Source: Natronomonas pharaonis DSM 2160
GTDB lineage: Archaea; Halobacteriota; Halobacteria; Halobacteriales; Haloarculaceae
Direction of reading: 5' to 3'
Length of the DNA stretch: 64,000 bases
NCBI RefSeq assembly: GCF_000026045.1
Contig: NC_007426.1
Span: 992,001-1,056,000, forward strand
Every line of letters begins with the position of its first letter. Position 1 is the first letter of the stretch. The notes below the pieces were generated by a model. The model was not told the origin of the DNA and searched no databases. It worked only from the letters and a program-made list of their open reading frames with translations. Position numbers and translations under genes: made by a program. Of the stretch, positions 34,249 through 43,683 are shown in pieces.

Positions 34249-35799
34249 ATGAGAGGATTCCATACGCGGCTGCTTGAGGTCACGGTCAAGCTCCTCCCGT
34301 TTGCGTTTGCCTTCCTCCGTGACCGCCGACGGTGGCTACTCGTCGGCGGCTCGCGGCGGGTTTCTGATGAGGTCCACAGCGCGCGCGCCGAACGGCTCGT
34401 TGCAACGCTGCTGTCGCTTGGCCCCGCGTTCATCAAGGCCGGGCAGGTGCTTTCGACGCGGCCGGACCTCGTGCCACCGGTGTATGCGGAGGCGCTTTCG
34501 TCGCTACAGGACGAGATTCCCGAATCGGAGGGCCAAGACCCGAAAGCGGTCGTCGAAGCCGAACTTGGCGATGCCGTCGACACGGAGACGCTGTCGCCCG
34601 TCGCCGGCGGGTCGCTCGCGTACGTCTATACGGCCGATGTCGATGGCAGACGGCAGGCCCTGAAAGTCAGGCGGCCGGGGCTGAAACCGAAAATCGAACG
34701 CGACCTCGAAGTCATTCGGCGGCTGATTCCGGTTGTCGGCCTCATCGCCGACGAAAACCAGCGGTACTCGATTGCGAACATCGCCGACGACTTCGAGCGC
34801 ATCATCCTGGAGGAACTCGACTTCGAGCGCGAAGGGCGGATGATGCGCCGCATTGGCGAGAACTTTGCCGACGATGACCGGGTGTACATCCCCGATGTCG
34901 ACGAGGAGCGAACCACCGAACAGGTGCTCGTGATGGAGTATGTCGAGGGGAGCAAGATAACCGACGAGGCGGCGCTGGCCGACCGCGGTATCGATGCCCA
35001 GGAGATGGCTGACCGCATCGCCGATATTTACTTGACGATGGGGTTGGAACACGGCGTCTTCCACGCCGACCCGCATCCGGGCAACCTCGCAGTTACTGAT
35101 GACGGGACACTGCTCATCTACGATTACGGGATGAGCGAACAGCTCACCCCGGAGACACAGCGGCTGATAACCGACCTCTACCGGTCGCTCGCCCGCCGCG
35201 ATGTCGACGGTATCATCGACGCGCTGGTCGGCCTTGACGTGCTCGCGCCGACCGCCGACCGCGCCGACGTCAGGCGGGTCGTCGAACTCGCGATGAAGAA
35301 CCTCGAAGGCCGCTCCGATATCGACTGGCGAGACATTACATCAGAGCTTTTCGGGATGCTCCATGACTTCCCGTTCCGCATCCCCCCGAACGTGATGCTT
35401 CTGGTCCGGGTTGGAACCGTCGCGGAGGGCGTCTGCAGACAGCTCGACCCCGAGTTCGACTTCGTGGCGTTCGTCCGCGAGTTCCTGCTCGAACGCGGGC
35501 TCTTCGAAGACGAGCTTCGGTCGTCGGTAGCGGCGGCGTCGGCCGACCTCCAGCAGTCCCTCCCGGCCCTGGCCGGGCTGCCGGCCAGAACCGACCGCCT
35601 CTTCGACCGGCTCGAACGCGGACAGTTGACCGTCAAGACTGAACGCGCCGGCCCGACCGAGTCGGCGCTGGGGTATGCGGTGCTGGCGGGAGCGCTCGCG
35701 GTCGCCGCGGCCGTCCTCGTCTTCCACGAACAGCCCTACGAACTCCTCGCCGCCGTCGCCGCGCTCGGCTGTCTGGTGCAGTTTCTCCGCCGTGCCTGA
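34249..35799 (+). CDS. ABC1/AarF/UbiB/COQ8-family atypical kinase
   Basis: The 516-residue protein carries the KxGQ signature (AFIKAGQVLSTRPDLVPP), the nucleotide loop VAGGSLAYVY replacing the Gly-rich loop, ALKVRRPG (catalytic Lys), EELDFEREG, FHADPHPGNLAV (catalytic loop) and IYDYGM (DFG equivalent). Two C-terminal hydrophobic helices (ALGYAVLAGALAVAAAVLVF and AAVAALGCLVQF) anchor it to the membrane. Relatives support quinone or isoprenoid lipid metabolism. Confidence 0.9.
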   Translation: MRGFHTRLLEVTVKLLPFAFAFLRDRRRWLLVGGSRRVSDEVHSARAERLVATLLSLGPAFIKAGQVLSTRPDLVPPVYAEALSSLQDEIPESEGQDPKAVVEAELGDAVDTETLSPVAGGSLAYVYTADVDGRRQALKVRRPGLKPKIERDLEVIRRLIPVVGLIADENQRYSIANIADDFERIILEELDFEREGRMMRRIGENFADDDRVYIPDVDEERTTEQVLVMEYVEGSKITDEAALADRGIDAQEMADRIADIYLTMGLEHGVFHADPHPGNLAVTDDGTLLIYDYGMSEQLTPETQRLITDLYRSLARRDVDGIIDALVGLDVLAPTADRADVRRVVELAMKNLEGRSDIDWRDITSELFGMLHDFPFRIPPNVMLLVRVGTVAEGVCRQLDPEFDFVAFVREFLLERGLFEDELRSSVAAASADLQQSLPALAGLPARTDRLFDRLERGQLTVKTERAGPTESALGYAVLAGALAVAAAVLVFHEQPYELLAAVAALGCLVQFLRRA

Positions 35800-35838
35800 A
35801 GCCGTACCTTCTTTTCGTCGCCGCTCTCACCTCCGGAC

Positions 35839-36630
35839 ATGTATCTCGGAGACGTATCGTGGCCCGAGGCCGGCACCCACCTCGATGCCACCGACGTTGC
35901 GCTCGTGCCCGTCGGCTCGACGGAACAGCACGGCCCCCACCTCCCGCTTTCGACCGACCACGTCATCGCGGAGGGGCTGGCCCGCGAGGCTGCCGACCGT
36001 GCGGGTGTCGTCTGTACCCCGACAATCACCGTCGGCGTCAGCCCGCATCACCGGCAGTTCCACGGGACGATGTCCGTCGAGGCCCCCGTCTTCCGCGACT
36101 ACGTCGAGTCGCTGTCCCGCAGCCTCGTCTACCAGGGCATCGACCGCATCGTCTACGTCAACGCCCACGGCGGCAACGTCGAACACCTCCGGGAGGTCGG
36201 CCGCCGGCTCCACGAGGACGGGGCCGCCTACGCCGTCGAGTGGATGTGGGACGAGTCTATCCCCGACCTCGTCGACGACCTTTTCGAACAGAACGGCCCC
36301 CACGCCGGCCCCAAGGAGACGTCGATGGTTTGGTATCTCGCTGACAACGTCCGCGAGGACGAACTCGCCGACGCCCGTGACGGCGGCTGCCCTGCCCTCG
36401 AAGATATTCGGACGACCTACAACGGCGCGCGGCTCTTCTACGACGCCATCGAAAACAGCGACAACGGAGCCTTCGGCGACCCGACTGACGCCACAGCGGC
36501 GAAAGGCGAGCGGCTCTTCGAGGCCGCAAGCGAGCAGCTTGCCGACCTTGCGGAGTGGCTCGCCGCCCAACCGTGGGAGACGCTTGCCCCGCGCGAGCAC
36601 GTTCGGTCCCGCGACGAGTCGAAGCGGTAA
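35839..36630 (+). CDS. Creatininase-family metal-dependent amidohydrolase
   Basis: At 263 residues, it shows the family's metal ligands: Glu and His in VGSTEQHGPHLPLSTD, Asp in the same segment, His in VNAHGGN, and HAGPKETSMVWYL. Family members hydrolyse cyclic or linear amides (creatinine, the riboflavin/F420 pathway formamide hydrolase ArfB, peptide-modifying MftE). Haloarchaea make F420, so ArfB-type activity is one possibility; sequence alone does not decide. Confidence 0.88.
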   Translation: MYLGDVSWPEAGTHLDATDVALVPVGSTEQHGPHLPLSTDHVIAEGLAREAADRAGVVCTPTITVGVSPHHRQFHGTMSVEAPVFRDYVESLSRSLVYQGIDRIVYVNAHGGNVEHLREVGRRLHEDGAAYAVEWMWDESIPDLVDDLFEQNGPHAGPKETSMVWYLADNVREDELADARDGGCPALEDIRTTYNGARLFYDAIENSDNGAFGDPTDATAAKGERLFEAASEQLADLAEWLAAQPWETLAPREHVRSRDESKR

Positions 36631-36661
36631 CCAAAAGTAACGGTGCGACGAAGCCAACGGC

Positions 36662-36820
36662 ATGAGCGACGATACCGATGCCGACGCCGACGACGCGGAG
36701 CCGCCGGAGCGTTCGACTGCTCCGCAAAGCGAGTACACAACGGGACAGGTGGCCTTCGGCTTCGTCGTCGCCCTCGTCGGCGTCGCCATCACGTTCGGGA
36801 TGCCGCTGGCGTTCCTGTAG
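36662..36820 (+). CDS. 52-residue membrane protein with acidic N-terminus
   Basis: The short protein is MSDDTDADADDAEPPERSTA, a polar stretch, then one transmembrane helix (GQVAFGFVVALVGVAITFGM). Small haloarchaeal proteins of this shape are conserved but uncharacterised. Its TAG stop is directly followed by the ATG of the next gene, which supports real coding and cotranscription. Confidence 0.65.
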   Translation: MSDDTDADADDAEPPERSTAPQSEYTTGQVAFGFVVALVGVAITFGMPLAFL

Positions 36821-37552
36821 ATGGCCGGCGAAGGGCTCGACATCGACATTGATATCACCGACATAGCGGCAGTCGCCGACGCCCGCGAGCAACTGCTCGC
36901 CGCCGTTGCCGACCACGCCGGCGAGATTGCCGCCGACATCGCCCGGCTCGACGGCGGCGACTACGGGAGCCGTTCGTTTTCGACCGACCGAGGGCAGTGG
37001 ACGCTCAAGCACGAACGCGGGACGCTCCAGTATCTCCGGTATGAGCCACAGGGCGGCGGCGAAACCTACGTCGTCTCGACACAGCGCCCTGCCGCCCCCG
37101 AGCCGCTCTCGGATGCGCTTGCCGACTACGACGCGTTCGTGACCGCCTACAACGACTACGTCGACCGCGTTGCGGGATTGCTTGACGATGTCGACGACGA
37201 GTTCCCGGCCGTCCGGTCGACAGCCGATGTCGCCGCCGAGCGCGACCGAATCGTCGACGGCATCGAACGCGCCTGCCATCGGATGGCGGAAGGGCTCTAC
37301 CGCTATGAGGGTACGGAGTACGGCACGTTCTCGGCCCGTGTCGACAGCACGCGCTGGGAGCTGAAACGTGAGACAGAACGCGTCTCGTATCTCCGCGTCG
37401 GCGGGTCGAACGGCATCTACCTGCTGTCACAGTACGGGCAGCCATCGGCGGCCGATGTCCGGTCGCACGCTCCCGAATTCGGCGGTTTTGTGGCCGCCTA
37501 CAACGACCATGTTGCCGAACTTGCAGCCGACCTCGAAACAATCGAGTTGTAA
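36821..37552 (+). CDS. Unknown protein with internal duplication
   Basis: The 243-residue protein contains two related ~80-residue units, ~47-130 and ~165-243. Each has a beta segment (YGSRSFSTDRGQWTLKHERG versus YGTFSARVDSTRWELKRETE), then TLQYLRYEP / VSYLRVGG, TYVVSTQ / IYLLSQY, and a helix (YDAFVTAYNDYVDRVAGLL versus FGGFVAAYNDHVAELAADL). A helical linker joins them. No signal peptide or catalytic motif. The paired units suggest a ligand-binding or dimer-like fold; family not recognised. Confidence 0.68.
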   Translation: MAGEGLDIDIDITDIAAVADAREQLLAAVADHAGEIAADIARLDGGDYGSRSFSTDRGQWTLKHERGTLQYLRYEPQGGGETYVVSTQRPAAPEPLSDALADYDAFVTAYNDYVDRVAGLLDDVDDEFPAVRSTADVAAERDRIVDGIERACHRMAEGLYRYEGTEYGTFSARVDSTRWELKRETERVSYLRVGGSNGIYLLSQYGQPSAADVRSHAPEFGGFVAAYNDHVAELAADLETIEL

Positions 37553-37990
37553 CTTCAGCATCTTTCGAGGCGGAGCCCCCGGCCGCAAGTCGTGCGGGAC
37601 CTTCGGTCCCGCTGACCATCCGAACGGGCCTGCGGCCCGTGAGGAGAGAGCGAGGGCTTCCGACCGGTCGGAAGCACGACGCGAGTAGGCCGGGGAGGGA
37701 GCCGACATGATGGGGAACGGACAATATGGCTTCTGCCATCTGACTCGCTACCCGATACACTTTTTCCGGGGGCCGCCGTACCAATACCCGGTGATACCGT
37801 CGCACACGTCGCCGGTATCACGGGCCGCAGTAGCCCGGCCCCCGAATGGTGGGGATGCCGACCCCCAAGGTCGTTCGGTACGGGCGAGGAACGACCTTCC
37901 TTCCCGGCGACAACAGAGGGCGAATCCCACATCAAAACCCCTCCCTCAACGAGCGAGGTCGCAAGACCGAGCGAAGTAGGGAGGGGTCGG
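37553..37990. other. Hairpin-rich intergenic region, candidate structured RNA(s)
   Basis: No convincing gene in these 438 bases. Perfect hairpins are dense: GCGGGACC/GGTCCCGC (37594-37612, TTC loop), ACGGGCC/GGCCCGT (37624-37640), a 20-base full palindrome GCTTCCGACCGGTCGGAAGC (37656-37675), GTGATACCG/CGGTATCAC (37791-37821) and AAGGTCGTTC/GAACGACCTT (37867-37898). The first three are enclosed by GTCGTG (37589-37594) and CACGAC (37675-37680), giving a multibranch fold. I found no match to RNase P, SRP or tmRNA signatures. Confidence 0.45.
37933..37987 (-). terminator. Hairpin terminator of the LolA-like gene
   Basis: On the minus strand ACCCCTCCCT pairs perfectly with AGGGAGGGGT (10 bp, 37978-37987 with 37937-37946), with an inner GGTC-TTGC-GACC hairpin. 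TTTT follows directly. It starts three bases after the stop of the minus-strand gene at 37991, so it probably ends that transcript. Confidence 0.6.
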
Positions 37991-38791
37991 TTACCCGCTT
38001 ATGTCGGTCACCATCGCGTCCTCCGGTGGCTCGAACGCGAACGCGTCGTCGCCGATGTCGCCGTTGAACGTCACTGACTCGAAGCGCTCCGTGTAGACGT
38101 GTCGCTCGTCGTCGTCTTCGATGAAGACGGCCTGCTCTTTGAGCGGATAGTCGTACTCGGCGTCAATCCACACCCGCGTCTCCACGACGAGGAGTTCGTC
38201 GTTCGGGTCGACAGAATCGAGTGCGAAGACGAACTCCCGGTCGCCGACGAGCAATTCGATACCGCGGGTTGCCGTTTCGTTGGCCGCAGCGACGTCAAGA
38301 ACGTGGGCCTCTCGGTCTGCGATTGTCTCGGTGCCGGCGTATTCGACCTCGACGAGGGCACGTCTCTCCTCGGCGTTTTCGCTCCGGGCGTCGCGTATCT
38401 CGGCGTCGGTAAACGGCTCCGCCGGACGGAAGTAGTCGGCGCTGTTGGTGGTGGGGTTGTACCACCAGTTCACGGTGGCGTTGGAGACGTACACCTCTCC
38501 CTCATCTCCGGGGAGCGGCGCCTCCAATACCGCCGTTCGGTAGTCCGTATAAGGCCGTTCCGCAACCGCGACCGTTCGTGTTCGCGTCTCGTTTCCGGTC
38601 TCGACAATCGTCGTTCGCTCGCCCTCGATGCTTTCGAGGGCTTCGCTGTAGACGAACGTCGCCTCCCACAGTGTGTCGGGGTCGGGGGCTTCGTTCTCGG
38701 CGTCCCCCGTCGGTGATTCGAGGACGGACGCGCCGGCCAAGAGCGCGCCGGCCAAGAGCCCGACAACGAGTAGCTCCCTGACAGTGGCCAT
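37991..38791 (-). CDS. Secreted or membrane-anchored LolA-like protein
   Basis: The 266-residue protein has an N-terminal hydrophobic helix (LLVVGLLAGALLAGASV). A beta-rich domain follows that resembles the half-barrel of LolA/RsfS-type lipoprotein carriers, with VNWWYNPTTNSADYF and TRVWIDAEYDYPLKEQAVF, typical of archaeal 'outer membrane lipoprotein-sorting' homologues. Halophiles have no outer membrane, so the name is structural only. It lies just after cetZ on the same strand (25-base gap). Confidence 0.7.
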   Translation of the reverse strand: MATVRELLVVGLLAGALLAGASVLESPTGDAENEAPDPDTLWEATFVYSEALESIEGERTTIVETGNETRTRTVAVAERPYTDYRTAVLEAPLPGDEGEVYVSNATVNWWYNPTTNSADYFRPAEPFTDAEIRDARSENAEERRALVEVEYAGTETIADREAHVLDVAAANETATRGIELLVGDREFVFALDSVDPNDELLVVETRVWIDAEYDYPLKEQAVFIEDDDERHVYTERFESVTFNGDIGDDAFAFEPPEDAMVTDISG

Positions 38792-38816
38792 CCGTTAACC
38801 ACTCTCAGACGTGGAG

Positions 38817-40007
38817 CTACGTATGTCCGTCGGTCGCACCGTCGCCGTCGCTGTCGTCGCCGTACTCGATGAGGTCCTGCATCGCGTCTTCGCTTTCGGC
38901 TTCGCTCGTCTCCGCTGTCTCGGCGTCGACCGCCTGTGACTGCATTCGGTCGATTCGCGGCACGTCGGTGACTCCCGAGAGCACGACAAGCGCCGCGACG
39001 CGGTCGGCGTCGGGCAGTGGGTAGTCGCCCGCCCGCACCTCCCGGCAGTCGATTTCGGATTCCAGCCAGCTACGGGCGTTGTCGATGCCCTTCCGTGAGA
39101 GATGCTCAGGTGGCCCGGCGACTATCAAAAGCGCCTTCGAGGTGCTGGCGAGGTTGCAGGGCAGCGTCAGCTTTCCGAGAGCGGCCCGCCGGACGAGCGC
39201 CGGAATCTGGACGACTGCATCCGAGCCGATCGAGTCATCGTCACTCCCGCCGAGAACGCGACCGAGCAGCCCGCCGTCGTCACCGGCGTCGTCCGGTAGC
39301 TCCTCGGAGGCGTAGCCGACACTCACGAGCCCTTCGAGCGTATTGATGATTTCGGAGGCATCGACGACCGACTCGGCGATGTCGTCGCCGAGGGCTTCGA
39401 GTTCGCCGGCCGAAAACAGCGTTCCGAACCGGGTGGCTATCTCCTCGTTGATTGCGCCATACCCCTCCGAGAGGGTTTCACCGCTGCTTTTGAACGCGTC
39501 GTTGTCGAAGACCAGCAGGCCGTCGGTCGCACCGACAAACGCCTGGAGGGAGTCGGCGGCGTTCCGGCTGTAGAGGCCGCCTTCGTCCGCCGTGGGCAGG
39601 ATGCCGAGTCCGTAGACGGGTTCGGCATAGACCGCCCGTAGCCGTTCGGCGATGACCGGGGCGGCACCGCTGCCGGTGCCGCCGCCGAGTCCGGCGATGA
39701 CGACGAACCCGTCGATGGAACTCGTGGGGGCGTGGTCGATCGCCGATTGGATTTCGCTTTCGGCCTCGCGGGCGCACTCGCGGCCTGTTTCGGGGTCGGT
39801 CCCCGTCCCGTGGCCGCCGACGGTCGATTGGCCGATGAGCAACCGGCTTTCCTCGGGAACTGCATCGAGCGCCTGCAGGTCCGGCTCTGCGGTGTTGACC
39901 GCGACAGCGTGGGCGAGGAACGTGCCGGGGTGGCGGGCGTCGTGTTCGAGCAGCCGGTCGAGGACTTTCCCGCCGGCCTGTCCCGCACCGATAGCAACGA
40001 GCTTCAT
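38817..40007 (-). CDS. cetZ: CetZ-family tubulin-like protein
   Basis: This 396-residue GTPase begins MKLVAIGAGQAGGKVLDRLL, the CetZ form of the FtsZ/tubulin N-terminus. It carries the tubulin signature GLGGGTGSGAAPV (~105), NAADSLQAFVGATDGLL and, in the C-terminal domain, KLTLPCNLASTSKALLIVAG. The tail is acidic. CetZ proteins control cell shape and rod formation for swimming in haloarchaea. ATG 40007 was chosen over upstream in-frame codons because it gives the canonical start. Confidence 0.93.
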   Translation of the reverse strand: MKLVAIGAGQAGGKVLDRLLEHDARHPGTFLAHAVAVNTAEPDLQALDAVPEESRLLIGQSTVGGHGTGTDPETGRECAREAESEIQSAIDHAPTSSIDGFVVIAGLGGGTGSGAAPVIAERLRAVYAEPVYGLGILPTADEGGLYSRNAADSLQAFVGATDGLLVFDNDAFKSSGETLSEGYGAINEEIATRFGTLFSAGELEALGDDIAESVVDASEIINTLEGLVSVGYASEELPDDAGDDGGLLGRVLGGSDDDSIGSDAVVQIPALVRRAALGKLTLPCNLASTSKALLIVAGPPEHLSRKGIDNARSWLESEIDCREVRAGDYPLPDADRVAALVVLSGVTDVPRIDRMQSQAVDAETAETSEAESEDAMQDLIEYGDDSDGDGATDGHT

Positions 40008-40159
40008 GGCCCCTCCGCACGTCGCGTAGTCGTTTCTGATGCCGAGAGCCAACTGGAGGGCTGCATATTCGATGGTCGCCCGTGATACTATTTATATTTG
40101 GGGTCCAGCGCTGCAAAAGCGGAGACGGCTGGCGGGTCGGCCTCACAGCGGATACAGCG

Positions 40160-41583
40160 CGGAAGCCCACCGGCTTTAGCCGTGGGAGGAAGCGCGTAAG
40201 CTCCATGCAACAATCCACCGACTACAACATTGCCGACTCCCTAACGCTATCAAACATATTAATAAAGAGTAGCTACTGCTGTGACGTACATGGCGTGGGA
40301 GGTAACTCGAACGGTTCGCGTCCGTCTCGACGTACCTGACGACCGCAAGAGTGACCTCCATGCCACCAACTCCAAATTCCAGTACTGCGCGAACCGTACC
40401 GCAGACTGGGCGTGGCGCTACCCCGACGAGAGCTGCGTAACCAGCAAGAGCGAAGCCGAAGCCGCCATCTACGACGACCTTCGTGAAGAAACAGACTACC
40501 TACACGCGAACCTTGTCCAGAAGGCCATCAAACGCGCCACCGACGACATTGGCAACTGCGTTGACCGGCTTGCAGACGGTGAGAACACCAGCAAGCCACA
40601 TTACGATACGTTCAGCATCGTCTACGACAAGCGAGCGGCCACTTACTACCGTGACAAAGTGAGTCTCGCCACAGTCAACGGGAGGGTCGAATGCGAATAC
40701 GACCTCTCCGACGACCCAGACGGCACACCACACGGCGAATACCTGCTGAACGACGATTATTCCTTTTCGACCAGCACCGTCCACTACGACTCAGAAACCG
40801 ACGAGTTCTACCTACACGCCGCGATGGAACGGAAACTCGACGTGAGCAGTCCTGAGAAAGCCGAGCATTCGAGAGTGCTTGGCGTGGACTGCAACGTTGA
40901 TGACCACATTGCCGTGACCTCGACGGGTGCGTTCGTCGGGAACGCCGACTACCTTAACCATCAACGCCGAGAGTTCGAGAAGCGACGTGCCAGCCTCCAA
41001 CAGACGGGGACACGGAGCGCCCATCTGACCTTCCAGCGCATTGGCGACACGTTCGGACGCTGGAGCGAAGACTATCTGCACCAGTGTTCCAAAGAAATCG
41101 TTGCCGAAGCCAAGCGCCACGGTTGTACGCACATCGCCTTCGAGAACTTGGAGCAGATTCGAGCGCGTATCAGCGACGACAAAAAATTCCAACAATGGGC
41201 GTTTCGCGCACTCCAAGAACAAACCGAACACAAGGCAGAAATGGCTGGTATCGTCGTCAAAACAGTCGAACCATCCTACACCAGCCAGCAATGCTCGAAG
41301 TGTGGCTGTACGCTCGAAGAGAATCGTGACGGTCAACAGTTCCAGTGTCTCGACTGTTCGTACACGGCAAACGCCGACTACAACGCAGCAAAAAACATCG
41401 CTCGGAAACTCGCACTCAAACTCCAGCGAGGGCAGAAGTCCCCCGCTGGAGGGGCGTTCTGTCAGTACGCCCTGAAGTCGGGGACAATGACCGTGAACGC
41501 TACTGAAGTGGCGTCCGATACCTACGTATCGGCTGAACGGGAGTCCACCGACAAGCCAACGGCTTCAGCCGTTGGTAGCTGAC
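40160..41583 (+). mobile_element. IS200/IS605-family tnpB-only (IS1341-type) element
   Basis: A single tnpB gene is framed by a left hairpin (CCCAC-CGGCTTTAGCCG-TGGG, 40166-40186) and a right perfect hairpin (CCAACGGCTTCAGCCGTTGG, 41556-41575) that lies inside the 3' end of tnpB. No tnpA (Y1 transposase) is present, so it is non-autonomous. Exact ends are inferred; the left boundary is the less certain. Confidence 0.72.
40290..41582 (+). CDS. tnpB: TnpB, RNA-guided RuvC-type nuclease
   Basis: About 430 residues. RuvC catalytic positions appear intact: Asp in VLGVDCNVDDHIAV, Glu in HIAFENLEQIR, Asp in ANADYNAAKNIARKL. The zinc ribbon CSKCG ... CLDC lies between the last two. TnpB uses an omega RNA from the element's right end to cut target DNA. 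ATG 40290 was preferred to GTG 40281; TATTAATA lies about 30 bases upstream. The C-terminus (ESTDKPTASAVGS) is encoded by the right-end hairpin. Confidence 0.92.
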   Translation: MAWEVTRTVRVRLDVPDDRKSDLHATNSKFQYCANRTADWAWRYPDESCVTSKSEAEAAIYDDLREETDYLHANLVQKAIKRATDDIGNCVDRLADGENTSKPHYDTFSIVYDKRAATYYRDKVSLATVNGRVECEYDLSDDPDGTPHGEYLLNDDYSFSTSTVHYDSETDEFYLHAAMERKLDVSSPEKAEHSRVLGVDCNVDDHIAVTSTGAFVGNADYLNHQRREFEKRRASLQQTGTRSAHLTFQRIGDTFGRWSEDYLHQCSKEIVAEAKRHGCTHIAFENLEQIRARISDDKKFQQWAFRALQEQTEHKAEMAGIVVKTVEPSYTSQQCSKCGCTLEENRDGQQFQCLDCSYTANADYNAAKNIARKLALKLQRGQKSPAGGAFCQYALKSGTMTVNATEVASDTYVSAERESTDKPTASAVGS

Positions 41584-41597
41584 GCGTGGACAGCGCT

Positions 41598-42323
41598 TTA
41601 CCCGAGCGTGAACGATTCGTCGCCGTCGAGAACGACCGCCTCGGCGTCGGCACCGGTCGCGTTGAGCGCGTCGACGAACTCGTCGGTGTCGATTTCGATG
41701 GGCGGGAACGTATCGTAGTGCATCGGCGCGGCGTAGTCGGCACCGAGCCAGTCGGCGGCGATGGCGGCCTGCTCCGGCCCCATCGTGAAGTGGTCGCCGG
41801 CCGGCAGCGCCGCGAAGTCGGGTTCGAGATACGGGCCGATGACCTCGCGCATCTCGACCATCAGGCTGGTGTCGCCGGCGTGGTAGAAGGCGGTGTTGGC
41901 GGCGTCGGAGGCTCGCTGCGGTTCCGACTCGGAGACGACGAAGCCGGCGGGCATCCCGGCGGAGGTTTCGTAGCCGGTTTCGATGCCGTTGGAGTGGTCG
42001 GCACGGGTCATCGTCACCCACGCATCGCCGCACTCGACGCTGCCGCCGAGGTTCATCCCCATTCCGCCGACGGCGTCTTCGAAGCCGAAGTTGTCCTCGG
42101 CGTAGCCGACGAGTTCGGGCGTCGCAACCAGCGTCGCGTCGCTGAACGCGCCGGCGTGGGCGACGTGGTCCTCGTGGCCGTGTGTGAGAAGCACGTAGTC
42201 CGGGCTGTCGAGGTCGGACGGTTCGAGGTCGGTTTTCGGGTTGCCGAAGAAGGGGTCGATAAGCAGGTCGGTGCTGCCAACGCTGACATGCCACGTCGAG
42301 TGGCCGTACCAAGTGAGCTCCAT
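41598..42323 (-). CDS. UPF0173-type metal-dependent hydrolase (metallo-beta-lactamase fold)
   Basis: The 241-residue protein carries the fold's metal motif [12 protein letters not shown], then [18 protein letters not shown] and the late [10 protein letters not shown] with conserved His. N-terminal [13 protein letters not shown] is typical of UPF0173. Substrate unknown. Upstream in-frame sequence is ignored because ATG 42323 gives the canonical start. It is convergent with the transposon just downstream. Confidence 0.9.
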
Positions 42324-42414
42324 TACAGCCGGCGGTACTCCCGCGTTCGTATTAATATTGGGGCCGAGGCCAGTACCGACTAGTATACCTCTCTGGAGAC
42401 CACCAGTGTCCGCC

Positions 42415-43677
42415 ATGGAGATACGACGCGCAGTGACAGAGCCGGCGCTGTCGGACGCCTTCGCCGTGCGACGGGCGGTCTTTGTCGACGAACAGGGCGT
42501 CGACGAGGACATCGAAATCGACGGCAACGACGGCGATGCACTGCAGTTTCTCGCGTACGACGACGGTGCGGCGGTCGGTACGGCCCGGCTCAGACGCCCG
42601 GCCCCGGCCATCGGCAAGGTAGAGCGGGTGGCCGTCCGCGAGCCGTACCGTGGCCGTGGCGTCGGCCGGGCGCTGATGGAAGCCGTCGAAGCCGCTGCCG
42701 CCCGGCTCGGCTGCCGTGAACTCCAGCTTCACGGTCAGACTCGGGTCGAGCCGTTCTATCGCCGCCTCGACTACGAGCCGGAAGGCGAGCCCTTCGACGA
42801 GGCGGGGATACCGCATCTGAAGTTCCGGAAGTCGGTCGACGGCAGCGGCGGCGACCCCACCGCAGCCGCCGCCGAGTCCCCGGCAGTTATGGCCGCTGGG
42901 GCCGACGGCACGCTCATGCGACAGGCACGATTCGAAGACCCGGACGGCGATGTTCGGTACGGTGAGCTGTTCGAGGACGGCACCGTTCGCGCGTACCCGA
43001 AACAGGAAAAGCGGTTGACTGCCGCCGAAGAACGCTTCGACCGGGACGACATCGAGCTGCTGGCTCCCTGCGACCCCTCGAAAATCGTCTGTGTCGGGCT
43101 CAACTACGCCGACCACGCCGACGAGCAGGGCAAGGCGGTCCCCGACCGTCCGCTGCTGTTTTTGAAGCCGCCAAACACGGTTGCGGCCCCTGAGGACACG
43201 CTGGAGCTGCTCGCTGACCGCCAGCTCGACTACGAGGCGGAACTTGGCGTCGTCATCGGCCAGCGGTGTCGCAACGTCGCCGAGGCCGATGCGATGGATG
43301 TCGTTGCGGGCTTTACCTGCGTCAACGATGTTTCCAACCGCGACGACCAGGCCGTCGAGACGAACTGGGTTCGCGGGAAAGCCTTCGATGATGCCGCCCC
43401 GCTCGGCCCGGCCATCGCAACGCCGGAGGCGGTTCCCGAGGACGCGGCGATTCGGTGTCGGGTCAACGGTGACCTCCGGCAGGACTCCTCGCGGGACCAG
43501 TTCATCTTCTCGGTGCCGGAACTCATCGCGGAGATAACCAGCTACATGACGCTTGAACCCGGCGACGTGGTTTCGACCGGGACCCCGGAAGGGGTCGGCC
43601 CGCTGGCCGACGGCGATACGGTCGAGGTCGAAATCGAAGGTATCGGCACGCTGAAAAACGACGTCCGGATTCCGTAG
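42415..43677 (+). CDS. GNAT acetyltransferase fused to fumarylacetoacetate hydrolase-family domain
   Basis: The 420-residue frame joins two domains. Residues 1-150 are a GNAT fold ([14 protein letters not shown], acetyl-CoA loop [15 protein letters not shown], ElaA-like). Residues ~167-420 are an FAH domain ([35 protein letters not shown]-like [44 protein letters not shown]). The linker is Ala/Gly/Asp-rich. An internal ATG at 42916 begins exactly where stand-alone FAH proteins start, so this may be two proteins in one frame or a true fusion. Confidence 0.82.
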
Positions 43678-43683
43678 GACGGG

